Part shown: piece after piece, positions 43,501 through 52,385 of the stretch
Numbering within the stretch: the first letter of the stretch is position 1
Layout: every line of letters begins with the position of its first letter
From: SYFY01 sp031385325
GTDB taxonomy: Bacteria > Pseudomonadota > Gammaproteobacteria > Pseudomonadales > Azotimanducaceae
Direction: 5' to 3'
Assembly: GCA_031385325.1 (NCBI GenBank)
Contig: JANNBJ010000234.1
Span: 1-64,000 of the forward strand
DNA: 64,000 nucleotides
Position numbers and translations under genes: made by a program
Notes under the pieces: model-generated
Databases searched by the model: none
Seen by the model: only the letters and a program-made list of their open reading frames with translations
Told to the model about the DNA's origin: nothing

Positions 43501-44241
43501 TCAGCCGATCTGCAGCAATCGCGCTGCCGCTTCATCGTCTTCCTGAGCGGTCTGCATGAGTTTGACTTCGAGTTCGAACTGACGAGCAAGACTGAGGATG
43601 GCGGTCAGCTCATGAACCGCGTTGACGTTGCTGGATTCCAGAAATCCGGACTCGATTTTCACCGCTTCGCTTCGACCCTCATTCTCACCGTCCTTTCGAA
43701 TCATGTTGCCCATCGCGTCCTTGACCAGTTCACCAGGCTCCGGATTGACGAGTTTGATACGCCCTACTTCCACCAGAGTGTCTGGTGCCTGACCCTGGGG
43801 TTGCACAGACACCGTGCCATCCGACCCGATGTGTACCGACGTGAAGGGCGGCAAAGCGAGCGGGCCACCATCGCCCAACACCGGTAGTCCATCGCTGCCT
43901 GACAACTGGCCAAGAGCATCCACCTGCAGTTGGCCGTTGCGGGTATACGCCTCGGTGCCATCCGGCATCTGCATCGCGATCAGTCCGGTTCCGGCGATGG
44001 TTATATCGAGACTGCGACCAGTGGCCTGCTTGCTGCCACTGGACAGATCCATATGTTCCGTCTGGCTCACGCCGTAGGCGCGGGCCGGATGCCCCTGCCC
44101 TTCCACCCAGCGTGCTTCGGAGCGCGCAAGATCGGCGCGAAAGCCCGTGGTCGAGACGTTGGCGAGGTTGTTGGCATGCAGTGCCTGCGCCCGTTCGATG
44201 TGCTTGGCACCGACGCTCGAAATGTAGAGCAGGCGGTCCAT
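43501..44241 (-). CDS. flgF: Flagellar proximal rod protein FlgF
   Basis: A 246-residue proximal rod protein. The N-terminus MDRLLYISSVGAKHIERAQALHANNLANVSTTGFRADLARSEA and the C-terminal NVNAVHELTAILSLARQFELEVKLMQTA are diagnostic. Its ATG overlaps the flgE stop (TAATG). Confidence 0.96.
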   Translation of the reverse strand: MDRLLYISSVGAKHIERAQALHANNLANVSTTGFRADLARSEARWVEGQGHPARAYGVSQTEHMDLSSGSKQATGRSLDITIAGTGLIAMQMPDGTEAYTRNGQLQVDALGQLSGSDGLPVLGDGGPLALPPFTSVHIGSDGTVSVQPQGQAPDTLVEVGRIKLVNPEPGELVKDAMGNMIRKDGENEGRSEAVKIESGFLESSNVNAVHELTAILSLARQFELEVKLMQTAQEDDEAAARLLQIG

Positions 44242-47057
44242 TACAGGTTGATGATGGTCTGGGTGATCTCGTCGGACGTTGAAATGGTCCTGGCGTTAGC
44301 CTGGAAATTTCGCTGTGCGATGATGAGGTTCACCAGTTCTTCAGACAGATCGACGTTGGATTCTTCCAGGGCACCGGCATTGATGAGGCCGAGTGATCCG
44401 GATCCTGGCGCGGCAATGATCGGGTTGCCTGACTCGCCGGTTTCCACCCATGAGGAATCACCGATTGAACGCAGACCTTGTGCATTGGTGAAATTGGCGA
44501 GCGCAACCTGCCCCAGCGGCTTGGTCAGGCCGTTCGAGAAACGCGCGGACACCGTACCTTCGTCATCGATGGCAATACCGGACAACTCACCGGTGCTGTT
44601 TCCATTCTGACGCAGCGTATTCACCGCAAAATTGCTGCCAAACTGCGTCGAGTTCGTCAGCCGGACTTCAAAGTTGGAGCTGATCGGCGGGTCAGGAATC
44701 GGCAGGGAGCCTCCACCCAGCACATTCTGTGGTCCGACCGCACCATTGGGATTGCCCTGGCTGTCGGTGGGTAGCCAGTTGGATACGAGAAGCGATGTCG
44801 ACGCGAGACTCAGAGTGCCGTCGGAATTAAATTGAACCGGGTAAGCTGCTCGGGTTGCAACCGTATTGGCTGGTGGTGGCAGGTTCGGATCCGGATCGCC
44901 GATATCCTTGCCATCAACCAGTGCGTACATCAACCATCGATTGGCTTCTTCGCCAGGCACCCCTGGGGTAAATCGTTCCTTCACAAAGAACATCGACATC
45001 GTGTGGGGGTTACCCATGCTGTCGAATATCTTCACCGATGTTGCAGCGTTGTAGGTGTTCTGATTGTCCGGGTTGAAGGTATTGAGCTCGAAGGGCGTAA
45101 ACGCTGCGTCATTCAACACACCAAACACATTGGTCACTGCGGGCGACGCATTCGCCAGGGTAACGCCTTCTTCCATCGACAACTGGACCGCGCCGCCAAT
45201 GACGGCCACCGACGTACCAGTGGTATCAAGAGCCACCGGCAGTCCCTGCGGACCAATCACATCCATGGTATCGGTCAGACCGCCGGAAACAGCAAACACC
45301 AGGTCGCTGCCCACTCGATCATTGATCACGAGGTCACCATTGGTGTCGACCACCGCGGTGGCCGTGGCAATTCCGGGCAGCGCGCTATTGATGGACGCTG
45401 CCAGCTGTTGCAGATTGCCGCCAGTCAGCGCGACGCCATTGAGGGAGACCTGCATGTTGCCGGAGAGATTGCTGTAGCTGGACAATGGGATGCGCGCAGT
45501 GGTCGAAGCTGTTGCCGTCACACCAGGCACCGCAGGAGAATTGAAAATCGACGCGATCTCGGCTGCCGAAGAGGCCTCGGGTATGGTCACGGGTACGGTC
45601 GTCGCATCCGGATACTGCACGTCGACACGCTGTTGCAGATAGCCGTTGCTGGCACCGGCCACTCCCGCCTGGGACACACCGGTTTCAAGGAACAGTGCAA
45701 GCACTACGTCTGATTCGGCGACGCCATTATTCGAGGCATCAATACTGGTTACCGATATGGTTGATGCCTCACCGGCGACCGTACTGAAAAACTGGATACG
45801 ACCTGCGCTATCAGGATCCTCACGCACATCAACAGAAATCCCTGAAGCCAGCAGTTCATCTCGAATATCGGTGATGAGAGTCGTCGAGTTGGTGATGTTC
45901 TTGTTCAACGTGATCTGTGCAGTGCCGTTATTCGCTGAACTGTTCTGCAAGGTGACGTCGAAGGTTGCAGAGCTTCGGGTACCCGATGCGCCGGTTGCGG
46001 TCGAGGTGCCATAAGGGTTGGCGTTGGTTGATCTGGAGCCCGCAGTGCCTGCCTGACCGAGAGCTACACCGCCCAGTACTGCTTCGATGTTGGCTTGCGT
46101 AACACCCGTTCCAAAGACGGCGTTATCCAGCGGATCGATGGTGACCTGCGAGTTTTCGCCAGAATTCAACGCGTAGAACTGCAGGCGGCCCAATGCCTGT
46201 GGGTTCTCTCGAACGTCCATGCCGATGCCGGTGCCGGCAAGATCGTCCCGGATTTCGCTGATCAGGTCCTGCAGCGTGTTGATTGGCGAATCGAGGTTGA
46301 TGGTTACCGACCGGTTCTCGCCAGGCACACTGGATCCTGCCAGCTGTACTGTGAAAGAACTGGCCGCAGGACCCGTGAAGTTGAAAGGTACCAGTGCACT
46401 ACCTGCATTCACCGAGCTGTTGGTGTTGACGCTGAAATCAAAGGGGGTCGGAGCTCCTGCACTCTTCAGCACTGTCGGTGTTGAAGTCGGCAGTCCTAAC
46501 CGCGCAAAGCCGACCGCTGCGCCCGTCGAGTTCAATCGCTTGCCAAAGGTCGACAGCACTTCACTGCGTGAATCGAGGTTGACCGCCACTTCGACGAGTG
46601 AAGAAGGCTTTGGCCGCAGGTTCGGGATGGTCACCTGCAGGTCTCCCAGCAGGCCGGACAACGATCCGGTGGCATTTGCCCCGTACCCCTGCACACGCGC
46701 TCCACCACCGGTGACGATGTACCCTTTCGCGTCCACACCAAAGGATCCGGACCGTGTGAAGGACACTGCGCCATTATCCGAGGTGACAAAAAATCCACTG
46801 CCGTCGATCGCCAGATCAAGGTTGTTGTCTGTGAACGAGATCGTGCCCTGATCGAACTGCTGGGCGATGTTGGCCAGTTTGACGCCGCTGCCGATCCGAC
46901 TGGTACCGGTGCCGAGCAGACTCGATGCATAGATGTCTGAAAACTCAGCTCGACTGGACTTGAAGCCCGTGGTGCTGGCGTTCGCGATATTGTTACCGGT
47001 CACCGCCAGATCACTGGAGGCTGCTGACAATCCACTCAACGCAGTATTGAAACTCAT
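44241..47057 (-). CDS. flgE: Flagellar hook protein FlgE, about twice usual length
   Basis: A 938-residue hook subunit where 400-550 is common. The ends are canonical (MSFNTALSGLSAASSDLAVTGNNIANASTTGFKSSRAEFSDIYA; SNVDLSEELVNLIIAQRNFQANARTISTSDEITQTIINL). The central region contains two related modules, residues about 234-333 and 362-462. Both run from a beta strand through a TLQDLISEIRDDLAGTGIGMDVRENP-like stretch to GRLQFY/GRIQFF and a GV-containing end. The FlgE D2 domain with FDSMGNPHTMSMFFVKE is near residue 680. The hook should therefore be thick or heavily decorated. Confidence 0.96.
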   Translation of the reverse strand: MSFNTALSGLSAASSDLAVTGNNIANASTTGFKSSRAEFSDIYASSLLGTGTSRIGSGVKLANIAQQFDQGTISFTDNNLDLAIDGSGFFVTSDNGAVSFTRSGSFGVDAKGYIVTGGGARVQGYGANATGSLSGLLGDLQVTIPNLRPKPSSLVEVAVNLDSRSEVLSTFGKRLNSTGAAVGFARLGLPTSTPTVLKSAGAPTPFDFSVNTNSSVNAGSALVPFNFTGPAASSFTVQLAGSSVPGENRSVTINLDSPINTLQDLISEIRDDLAGTGIGMDVRENPQALGRLQFYALNSGENSQVTIDPLDNAVFGTGVTQANIEAVLGGVALGQAGTAGSRSTNANPYGTSTATGASGTRSSATFDVTLQNSSANNGTAQITLNKNITNSTTLITDIRDELLASGISVDVREDPDSAGRIQFFSTVAGEASTISVTSIDASNNGVAESDVVLALFLETGVSQAGVAGASNGYLQQRVDVQYPDATTVPVTIPEASSAAEIASIFNSPAVPGVTATASTTARIPLSSYSNLSGNMQVSLNGVALTGGNLQQLAASINSALPGIATATAVVDTNGDLVINDRVGSDLVFAVSGGLTDTMDVIGPQGLPVALDTTGTSVAVIGGAVQLSMEEGVTLANASPAVTNVFGVLNDAAFTPFELNTFNPDNQNTYNAATSVKIFDSMGNPHTMSMFFVKERFTPGVPGEEANRWLMYALVDGKDIGDPDPNLPPPANTVATRAAYPVQFNSDGTLSLASTSLLVSNWLPTDSQGNPNGAVGPQNVLGGGSLPIPDPPISSNFEVRLTNSTQFGSNFAVNTLRQNGNSTGELSGIAIDDEGTVSARFSNGLTKPLGQVALANFTNAQGLRSIGDSSWVETGESGNPIIAAPGSGSLGLINAGALEESNVDLSEELVNLIIAQRNFQANARTISTSDEITQTIINL

Positions 47058-47130
47058 TTTTTTCCACTACTCCCTGTGCGGCGCTGTGCGCCAATTCCGT
47101 ATCCTGTTGTTATCACCGCGAATTCAGCGG

Positions 47131-47787
47131 CTAGAGAACTTCCTTGATGTTGGCAACCAGCACCGAATCACCACTGGCAAGATTCGCCACCGCGCCATCG
47201 GGTTTGATCGACACGCTGACCACACGGTCCGGCATCTCGACGTCGAACTCCCGCGCTTCACCATTCACTGTATTGAATGCGCGGACCGTGTAGATACCCG
47301 CCGGCGCATCCTGTCCATTCGCAAGCAATCCGTCCCAACCGAAGCGGACCGTACCGGCTTCGCGAGCACCCAGATTGATCGTCTCGACGGTATTGCCCGT
47401 TGCATCGGCGATTTCGACCACCAGATGACCAGAGGTTTCCGTGTTGTTCACCGACCCTATGAATCCACCACCTTCCATCAACACCGTGTCGGTTGGCACC
47501 ATCACCGATCGTCCCACCATGCTGGCCGCGTTCAGCGTCAGGCTGGCCTGGAAGGCTGTAGCCATGCCTGCCATGGATTCATTGAGGTTCTGGATGCCTT
47601 CGACACTGGAGAACTGCGCCAGCTGAGCGACGAACTCTTCGTTCTTGGCCGGATCCAGCGGGTTCTGGTTGCGGATCTGCGCGAGCATCAACTCCAGAAA
47701 GGCAGTTTTACCCAGCTCTTCGGCCTTGTTGGTGCCACGACTTGAATTCTGCAATTCAGTCAGCGACCTTAACCCTGCAACTTCCAT
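47131..47787 (-). CDS. flgD: Flagellar hook cap protein FlgD
   Basis: A 218-residue hook-assembly scaffold. The N-terminal hallmark is AEELGKTAFLELMLAQIRNQNPLDPAKNEEFVAQLAQFSSVEGIQNLN. The C-terminal Ig/tudor-like domain contains VRFGWDGLLANGQDAPAGIYTVRA. It has a strong AAGGAG site. A MITE-like element separates it from flgC. Confidence 0.97.
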   Translation of the reverse strand: MEVAGLRSLTELQNSSRGTNKAEELGKTAFLELMLAQIRNQNPLDPAKNEEFVAQLAQFSSVEGIQNLNESMAGMATAFQASLTLNAASMVGRSVMVPTDTVLMEGGGFIGSVNNTETSGHLVVEIADATGNTVETINLGAREAGTVRFGWDGLLANGQDAPAGIYTVRAFNTVNGEAREFDVEMPDRVVSVSIKPDGAVANLASGDSVLVANIKEVL

Positions 47788-47816
47788 GTGCCTTTCTCCT
47801 TTACCAGGTTACTGGT

Positions 47817-48000
47817 CTAGCCCGCATTATTCATGAAGGGTCGTAGCGAGGGCGTCGAGAGTAGTGAAAATGCTGGGTGGCGCGGACTTCCGCGCGCACA
47901 GGCGTGCTTGACAGCACGTCGAGCACGCGGAAGGAGCACGCCCTGTCTTTTCGCTGCTATCGGCGTCCGCAGTAGACAATTCATGGATAATGCGGGCTAG
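47817..48000. mobile_element. MITE-like inverted-repeat element between flgC and flgD
   Basis: A 184-bp stretch bounded by 21-bp inverted repeats (47817-47837 and 47980-48000) that match except at one base. The outer end reads CTAGCCCGCATTAT on both sides. The outermost CTAG may be a 4-bp target duplication. It contains no open frame that looks like a gene, and an internal hairpin (CGTGCT/AGCACG, 47903-47918). The source transposase is not in the window. Confidence 0.65.
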
Positions 48001-48007
48001 CATCCTG

Positions 48008-48451
48008 TTAACGTCCCATGCTCAACACTCGCTCGGCGAGTGTGCGCGCGGTATTCATCATTTCGACATTGATCTGAAACGACCGACTGGCGGAGATCAT
48101 GTTGGACATCTCCTCCACCGGGTTCACATTCGGATAAGCGACGTAGCCGTTTTCATCGGCGTAAGGGTGATCCGGTTCGTACCGAATGTTGAGAGGCTTG
48201 TCACTCTCGATGACACCAAGCACCTGAACGTTGTTGCCCTCGGCGGCGCCCTCTTCGGACGGCAATGGCAATTGTCCACCGGCGGCTGTTTCCAGTTCTG
48301 CCGCGAATACCGGATAACGTGCGCGATAAGTGGCTTCGCCAGGTGGCGCCACGCTTTCTGCATTCGCGAGGTTGCTCGCGGTGGTGTTGAGGCGGATCGA
48401 CTGAGCCGACATCCCACTGCCAGCAATATCAAAAACTCCTAACAATGACAT
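48008..48451 (-). CDS. flgC: Flagellar proximal rod protein FlgC
   Basis: A 147-residue rod protein. The N-terminal pattern FDIAGSGMSAQSIRLNTTASNLANAESV and the C-terminal YVAYPNVNPVEEMSNMISASRSFQINVEMMNTAR are diagnostic. It follows flgB after 73 bases. Confidence 0.97.
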   Translation of the reverse strand: MSLLGVFDIAGSGMSAQSIRLNTTASNLANAESVAPPGEATYRARYPVFAAELETAAGGQLPLPSEEGAAEGNNVQVLGVIESDKPLNIRYEPDHPYADENGYVAYPNVNPVEEMSNMISASRSFQINVEMMNTARTLAERVLSMGR

Positions 48452-48524
48452 GCCGTATCTCCCTTGACCGGTGACCGTTCACGGCTCGATGGGCTTGCTG
48501 ACCCAAGTACCTTGATCTGCATCG

Positions 48525-48929
48525 TTACTCTCCCTTGATCGCCGAAACAAGGCTGCCAAATCGGCCATCGACAAACCGCAGGCTGGCGAGGAAACGCATG
48601 TTGTTTTCCGCGAACTTGCTTTGTTCGGTCTGCACATCAACGGTGTTGCCATCCAGACTCGGCATCAGTGGCACCCGATACTGCACGTCGTATCCACCCT
48701 GGCCGTCTGCAGTGCGTGTGATGTGGGCGTCATTGGTCCCGGACATCCGGGTCTGCATATTCTTCCCACTCATCTGCTCGGCCAGCACCGCCTGGAAATC
48801 AATATCCCGCGACTTGTAGCCGGGGGTATCAGCCTGTGCAATGTTGCGAGCCAGCAGACTGGTGCGTTCCGAACGCAGTGAGAGTGCCTGGGCTTGCAGG
48901 CCCAGTGCGTTGTCGATGCTGATCTTCAT
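48525..48929 (-). CDS. flgB: Flagellar proximal rod protein FlgB
   Basis: A 134-residue rod protein (LGLQAQALSLRSERTSLLARNIAQADTPGYKSRDIDF). The ATG at 48929 is preceded by AGGAGG, which settles the start. The frame opens further to 49031, but that extension crosses the sigma-54 promoter. It is the first gene of the flgB-flgL operon. Confidence 0.97.
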   Translation of the reverse strand: MKISIDNALGLQAQALSLRSERTSLLARNIAQADTPGYKSRDIDFQAVLAEQMSGKNMQTRMSGTNDAHITRTADGQGGYDVQYRVPLMPSLDGNTVDVQTEQSKFAENNMRFLASLRFVDGRFGSLVSAIKGE

Positions 48930-48991
48930 GCAACCTCCTGTCCGTTCGAACCTGTACTGACAAGCTCGGCGAATCCATTCCGGTTTGAGTC

Positions 48992-49008
48992 TGCAACAGA
49001 CATGCCAA
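48992..49008 (-). promoter_or_regulatory. Sigma-54 promoter of the flgB operon
   Basis: On the minus strand the site reads TTGGCATGTCTGTTGCA, with GG and GC exactly 10 bases apart as RpoN requires. It is about 63 bases upstream of the flgB ATG, in the 255-base divergent flgB-flgA region, which holds no gene. Confidence 0.85.
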
Positions 49009-49040
49009 CGCCGGTTTACTGCGGAAAACATAGCAGAGGC

Positions 49041-49067
49041 TAAAGATTCTGCACTTCCGGCCGAGGG
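49041..49067 (+). promoter_or_regulatory. Sigma-28-like promoter of flgA
   Basis: TAAAG (TAAA at 49041-49044) is followed after 15 bases by GCCGAGGG (49060-49067). Spacing and the GCCGA core fit FliA, and the last three bases do not. It lies about 118 bases before flgA and back to back with the flgB sigma-54 promoter. Confidence 0.5.
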
Positions 49068-49184
49068 CTCGACGAGTGGCAGTCGATCACACTGCCCTCA
49101 TCCCGGCAGAAGTTGGCCGGCCAACGGTAAGTCTCTGCCGCGCGATGGCCACGCCTTTTTTGATGCCTGTGCTTTACTTCAGGC

Positions 49185-49904
49185 ATGACAAATATCCCAA
49201 CGCTCGTCGCCCTCGGTCTCTCTCTCTGTCTCTGTCTCTGGCCCTCAAGCATCGGCCATGCCTCAGCGGCAACAGGCAGCCAAGGGGTACAAGCCGAAGT
49301 CGAGCGGGTGCTGCTGGCCCAGGCACGCAAGTCCTGGCCGGATGCAGCCATTGAAGTGGAGGCGCGGATTGATCCACGCTTAAGGCTGTCCTCCTGCTCA
49401 GACCTCGAGGTCCTGCCACGTGGACAGCATCAGATTGGTCGGGTCCATGTCGCCGTGCGATGTGGTGCACCGACGGTCTGGTCCGTCTACCTGCCTGCCG
49501 ATGTGAAGGTGTCAGCCCCGGTGCTGGTCGCCGCCCGACCGCTGGTTCGTGGCCAGCAATTGACGGCCGGCGACATAAAGGAAACGGTGATGCCGCTGAA
49601 CAGTCACGCCATGGCGCTCGTCAACCGGCAGTCGCTACAAGGATTGTCGCCGAGACGACCCATTGCCGAAGGCACGGTACTCACGCTGCCTCTCTTCGCG
49701 CAGGTCCGTGCCGTTATCCGGAATGATGTGGTCAGGATTCTTTCCGGATCTGGCACAGTGCGCATCGAAACCAAAGGCAAGGCGATTGAAGGCGGTCAGA
49801 TCGGCGACCAGGTCCTGGTTGAAAATCTGGCCTCAGGCCGACGGGTTTCAGCGTGGATCCTTGCGGCCGGACTCGTCAGCACGCGTCCTCAAGAATCGTT
49901 GTGA
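49185..49904 (+). CDS. flgA: P-ring assembly chaperone FlgA
   Basis: A 239-residue periplasmic protein with an N-terminal signal peptide (LVALGLSLCLCLWPSSIGHASA) and a SAF-type C-terminal domain (PLVRGQQLTAGDIKETVMPL; IGDQVLVENLASGRRVSAWILAAGLV). It helps FlgI assemble into the P-ring. It is divergent from flgB and upstream of flgM, as in Pseudomonas. Confidence 0.93.
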   Translation: MTNIPTLVALGLSLCLCLWPSSIGHASAATGSQGVQAEVERVLLAQARKSWPDAAIEVEARIDPRLRLSSCSDLEVLPRGQHQIGRVHVAVRCGAPTVWSVYLPADVKVSAPVLVAARPLVRGQQLTAGDIKETVMPLNSHAMALVNRQSLQGLSPRRPIAEGTVLTLPLFAQVRAVIRNDVVRILSGSGTVRIETKGKAIEGGQIGDQVLVENLASGRRVSAWILAAGLVSTRPQESL

Positions 49905-49931
49905 GATTACACACAGTTCACAAATCCGGAC

Positions 49932-49958
49932 TAAAGTAAGTTCAGAGACGGTCGATAG
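49932..49958 (+). promoter_or_regulatory. Sigma-28 promoter of flgM
   Basis: TAAAG (TAAA at 49932-49935) and GTCGATAG (49951-49958) are separated by exactly 15 bases, a near-consensus FliA site. The flgM ATG is about 30 bases downstream. It would let sigma-28 drive its own anti-sigma factor, the usual feedback. Confidence 0.82.
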
Positions 49959-49988
49959 CGACTACAGGTCATCAGGTATTTCGCAACC

Positions 49989-50285
49989 ATGGACATCCAG
50001 AACCTAACTGCATCACAACTTCGTGACCGTGCGATCGCGCAGGCGAATCAACGCACGGCTTCACCAAACACCTCGACCTCAGCCAACGCCGAGCGATCCG
50101 TGGTGGATGTGGAATTGTCTGCCGTTGCCCAGACCTTGCGCAGTGTCACAGAAGATTCTCGTCCACCATTCGACCAGGTTCGTGTTGACGCCATTCGAAC
50201 CGCTATTTCGGAAGGGCGTTACCATGTCGATCCGCAGCGCCTCGCGCAGAATTTCCTGCGTATAGAATCGGATATATTTCAATAG
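49989..50285 (+). CDS. flgM: Anti-sigma-28 factor FlgM
   Basis: A 98-residue small, largely unstructured protein with the C-terminal sigma-28-binding pattern FDQVRVDAIRTAISEGRYHVDPQRLAQNFLRIESDIF. It inhibits FliA until exported through the finished hook-basal body. flgN follows after 3 bases. The HsbA-like protein at 21163-21468 is a likely second partner, by analogy with P. aeruginosa. Confidence 0.95.
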   Translation: MDIQNLTASQLRDRAIAQANQRTASPNTSTSANAERSVVDVELSAVAQTLRSVTEDSRPPFDQVRVDAIRTAISEGRYHVDPQRLAQNFLRIESDIFQ

Positions 50286-50288
50286 GTT

Positions 50289-50750
50289 ATGGACAAAAAA
50301 CAGGAACTGGATGCCACTTCTCTCGAAACCCGGATTACGGCTCTGACCGAGTTGTTCTCCCACCTCCTGGATTGCCTGGAAAACGAACGATCTGCGCTGC
50401 GCGCACGCGCTTTGAACAACCTGCACGATGCCACCGAAGCCAAGTCCCGCGCCTGCGCTTCCATCGAATCGGCGCTGGGCGCTCTTGGCGCCCCGCTGGG
50501 AGAGCTGATCGAGGAAGTGGATGCCGCGTCACGCATTCGCCTTGACGTACTTCACAGGCAGCTACGGGAACTGGCGCGAGAAGCCAAAGATTCCAACGCA
50601 GTTAACGGAAGGATCATTCACCGCTCGCAACAATCCGTACGGGATCTGATCAGCATCCTCGGCGATAACCACCAAGATGAGTTGTATGGTGAACAGGGCG
50701 TCTTCCGAATCAGTCATTCAAGCAGGGGCAGCGCTATCGCGCAGGCCTGA
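50289..50750 (+). CDS. flgN: Flagellar export chaperone FlgN
   Basis: A 153-residue helical protein starting 3 bases after flgM. It has the charged heptad-like pattern of FlgN (LTELFSHLLDCLENERSALRARALNNLHDATEAKSRACASIE). It is the chaperone of FlgK and FlgL. The sequence is variable in this family, so position is important evidence. Confidence 0.88.
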   Translation: MDKKQELDATSLETRITALTELFSHLLDCLENERSALRARALNNLHDATEAKSRACASIESALGALGAPLGELIEEVDAASRIRLDVLHRQLRELAREAKDSNAVNGRIIHRSQQSVRDLISILGDNHQDELYGEQGVFRISHSSRGSAIAQA

Positions 50751-50819
50751 CCATCGTCATTCGCGGCTGATCGGCAGCCACCGGATAGTCGAGATAGTCG
50801 AATCCAGCAGGAGATCCGC

Positions 50820-51602
50820 ATGATCAAAAGCGGATTCCTGTCATTAGTCTCTTCAAAGAACTCCCCAGCTCCTTTGGTCGCCGGCCAGACGACCAGCGGG
50901 CGCGATTCCGGCTACATCACTGATCTCATCGAGATTGCTGACACGCTGCGTGCGTTTCGTGACCAGCGAACCGATCTGCGGGTGCGGCTTGGCAGCGCGG
51001 CCGACGAGATTCTGGCGCGAATTCTCGATGTCGGTGAACGGGAAATGTTGATTGAAGACATTCGGCCGCGGGCCGCTCTGGTTCTGCTGCGCGCTCGCGC
51101 CCAATTTTCATTTGCCGGGCGAATGGACGGGCTCTATGCGTTTGCAGAAAAAGCCACGGTGCTGAGCCGTGAAGAGGAACGAGGTTTGCCGTTCTTCCGG
51201 ATCGCACTGCCATCCAGCATGCTCGTTCAGCAGCGACGACGTGATACCCGGATCCGCCTGCCAATGCGGGTAGCCACACGGGGCGCGAGCGTCGTACTGG
51301 AGCGGGATCTGCCGATGCTCGGCCGCATAGTCGATATCTCCGCGGGAGGACTGCGGGCTGAATTCGCGATCCAGGGCACGCTGCCCAGGCGGGATGAAGA
51401 AGTTCAATTCTGCAGGATCACCATTCCCAATCTGCTCCAGCTCGAAAGTACCGCCGTCATCCGGCACGTGCGAATGGATGTACAACGTCGCCTGTTCGAG
51501 TGTGGTATTGAATTGAAAGAGATGCCGGTGACCGACCGGCGTCGACTGGAGCAATTTGTTCAGAGCCTGTCCAAGGTGAATCTGGGTCGCGCCACCGACT
51601 GA
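50820..51602 (+). CDS. YcgR-like PilZ c-di-GMP flagellar brake protein
   Basis: A 260-residue protein with a YcgR-type N-terminal domain (about 35-125) and a C-terminal PilZ domain. The c-di-GMP-binding RxxxR (Arg140 to Arg144 in QQRRRDTRIR) and DISAGG (172-177, the D/NxSxxG motif) are intact. YcgR proteins slow or bias the motor when c-di-GMP rises. The gene has an AGGAG site and is 69 bases downstream of flgN on the same strand, probably in the same transcript. Confidence 0.88.
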   Translation: MIKSGFLSLVSSKNSPAPLVAGQTTSGRDSGYITDLIEIADTLRAFRDQRTDLRVRLGSAADEILARILDVGEREMLIEDIRPRAALVLLRARAQFSFAGRMDGLYAFAEKATVLSREEERGLPFFRIALPSSMLVQQRRRDTRIRLPMRVATRGASVVLERDLPMLGRIVDISAGGLRAEFAIQGTLPRRDEEVQFCRITIPNLLQLESTAVIRHVRMDVQRRLFECGIELKEMPVTDRRRLEQFVQSLSKVNLGRATD

Positions 51603-51608
51603 ACGATG

Positions 51609-51631
51609 AAGGGGTTAATACCCTTATATTT
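51609..51631 (+). terminator. Possible intrinsic terminator after the flgA-pilZ genes
   Basis: A short stem AAGGG/CCCTT (51609-51613 and 51621-51625) is followed by ATATTTC. It lies 7 bases after the pilZ stop. The stem is short, and a wider pairing of ATGAAGG with CCTTCAT nearby is also possible. Confidence 0.45.
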
Positions 51632-51656
51632 CATTGAGTTATCGATCCTTCATCCG

Positions 51657-52385
51657 TCAAGGCTGATCTTTCTCGAGTGGGTCTTCCTCGAGTGGATCTT
51701 CATCGTCTTCCGGCAGCGGATGTGTCAACCGAAACGGAAATCGGGGATCGATCTTTATCGGTAATTCCGGATAGGTCTGTTTGAATCGCTCCCAGTCGGC
51801 TGCGGTATCCACATCCCACAGCACGGGCAGCGAGACCATCGACCTTCCACTCGCCTCGATCTTCTCAAGTGTTCGCGCATAAACGGACGATGTGCCCCAG
51901 GGAATACCACGAAACAGATCCGGCGCAGGCCGGCTCAGCCCGATCAATCCATAGCCGCCGTCTTCCGCCGGCCCGATCACCACATCGACGTCTTCAAGGT
52001 GTGTCGCGGCCTCGCGGACGTAGTTCGCGTCGATGGACACCACATCTGACCCGACGATGATCACATGTCGACCGAATTTGAGATGGGTGTACGCGGTATG
52101 CCACATCGCCGCCCCGATATCCGCACCGTGCTGCTGCCGCAAGCGGCCATTCAATTGTGTTGCCCACTCGCGGCACGTGATGTAGTCCGGACTCCCCTGT
52201 ATCCACAGTTCCGCGAACAGGCCTTTGCGGGTAACCGGCCGGATTCGTTTGACGGTATGCCGCACCAGCTTCTTGTACACCCAGAAGGCGTCGTCCTCGC
52301 CGATCTCGCGGGCCAGACGTTTTTTGACGGTACCTTCGACGGGTGCCCTCGCGAACACACAAATGACCGGAGTCATGTTGATCAC
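51657..52385 (-). CDS. DUF2064 / TIGR04282-type glycosyltransferase-like protein
   Basis: A 242-residue nucleotidyl/glycosyl-transferase-fold protein with ICVFARAPVEGTVKKRLA near the N-terminus, VIIVGSDVVSID in the middle and VDVVIGPAEDGGYGLIGL, the signature of the rSAM/selenodomain-associated transferase 1 family. The substrate is unknown. It starts at GTG (52385) with AAGGAG 9 bases upstream, overlapping the stop of the next gene. The C-terminus ends in a short acidic repeat (DPLEEDPLEKD) absent from most relatives. Confidence 0.8.
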   Translation of the reverse strand: MINMTPVICVFARAPVEGTVKKRLAREIGEDDAFWVYKKLVRHTVKRIRPVTRKGLFAELWIQGSPDYITCREWATQLNGRLRQQHGADIGAAMWHTAYTHLKFGRHVIIVGSDVVSIDANYVREAATHLEDVDVVIGPAEDGGYGLIGLSRPAPDLFRGIPWGTSSVYARTLEKIEASGRSMVSLPVLWDVDTAADWERFKQTYPELPIKIDPRFPFRLTHPLPEDDEDPLEEDPLEKDQP

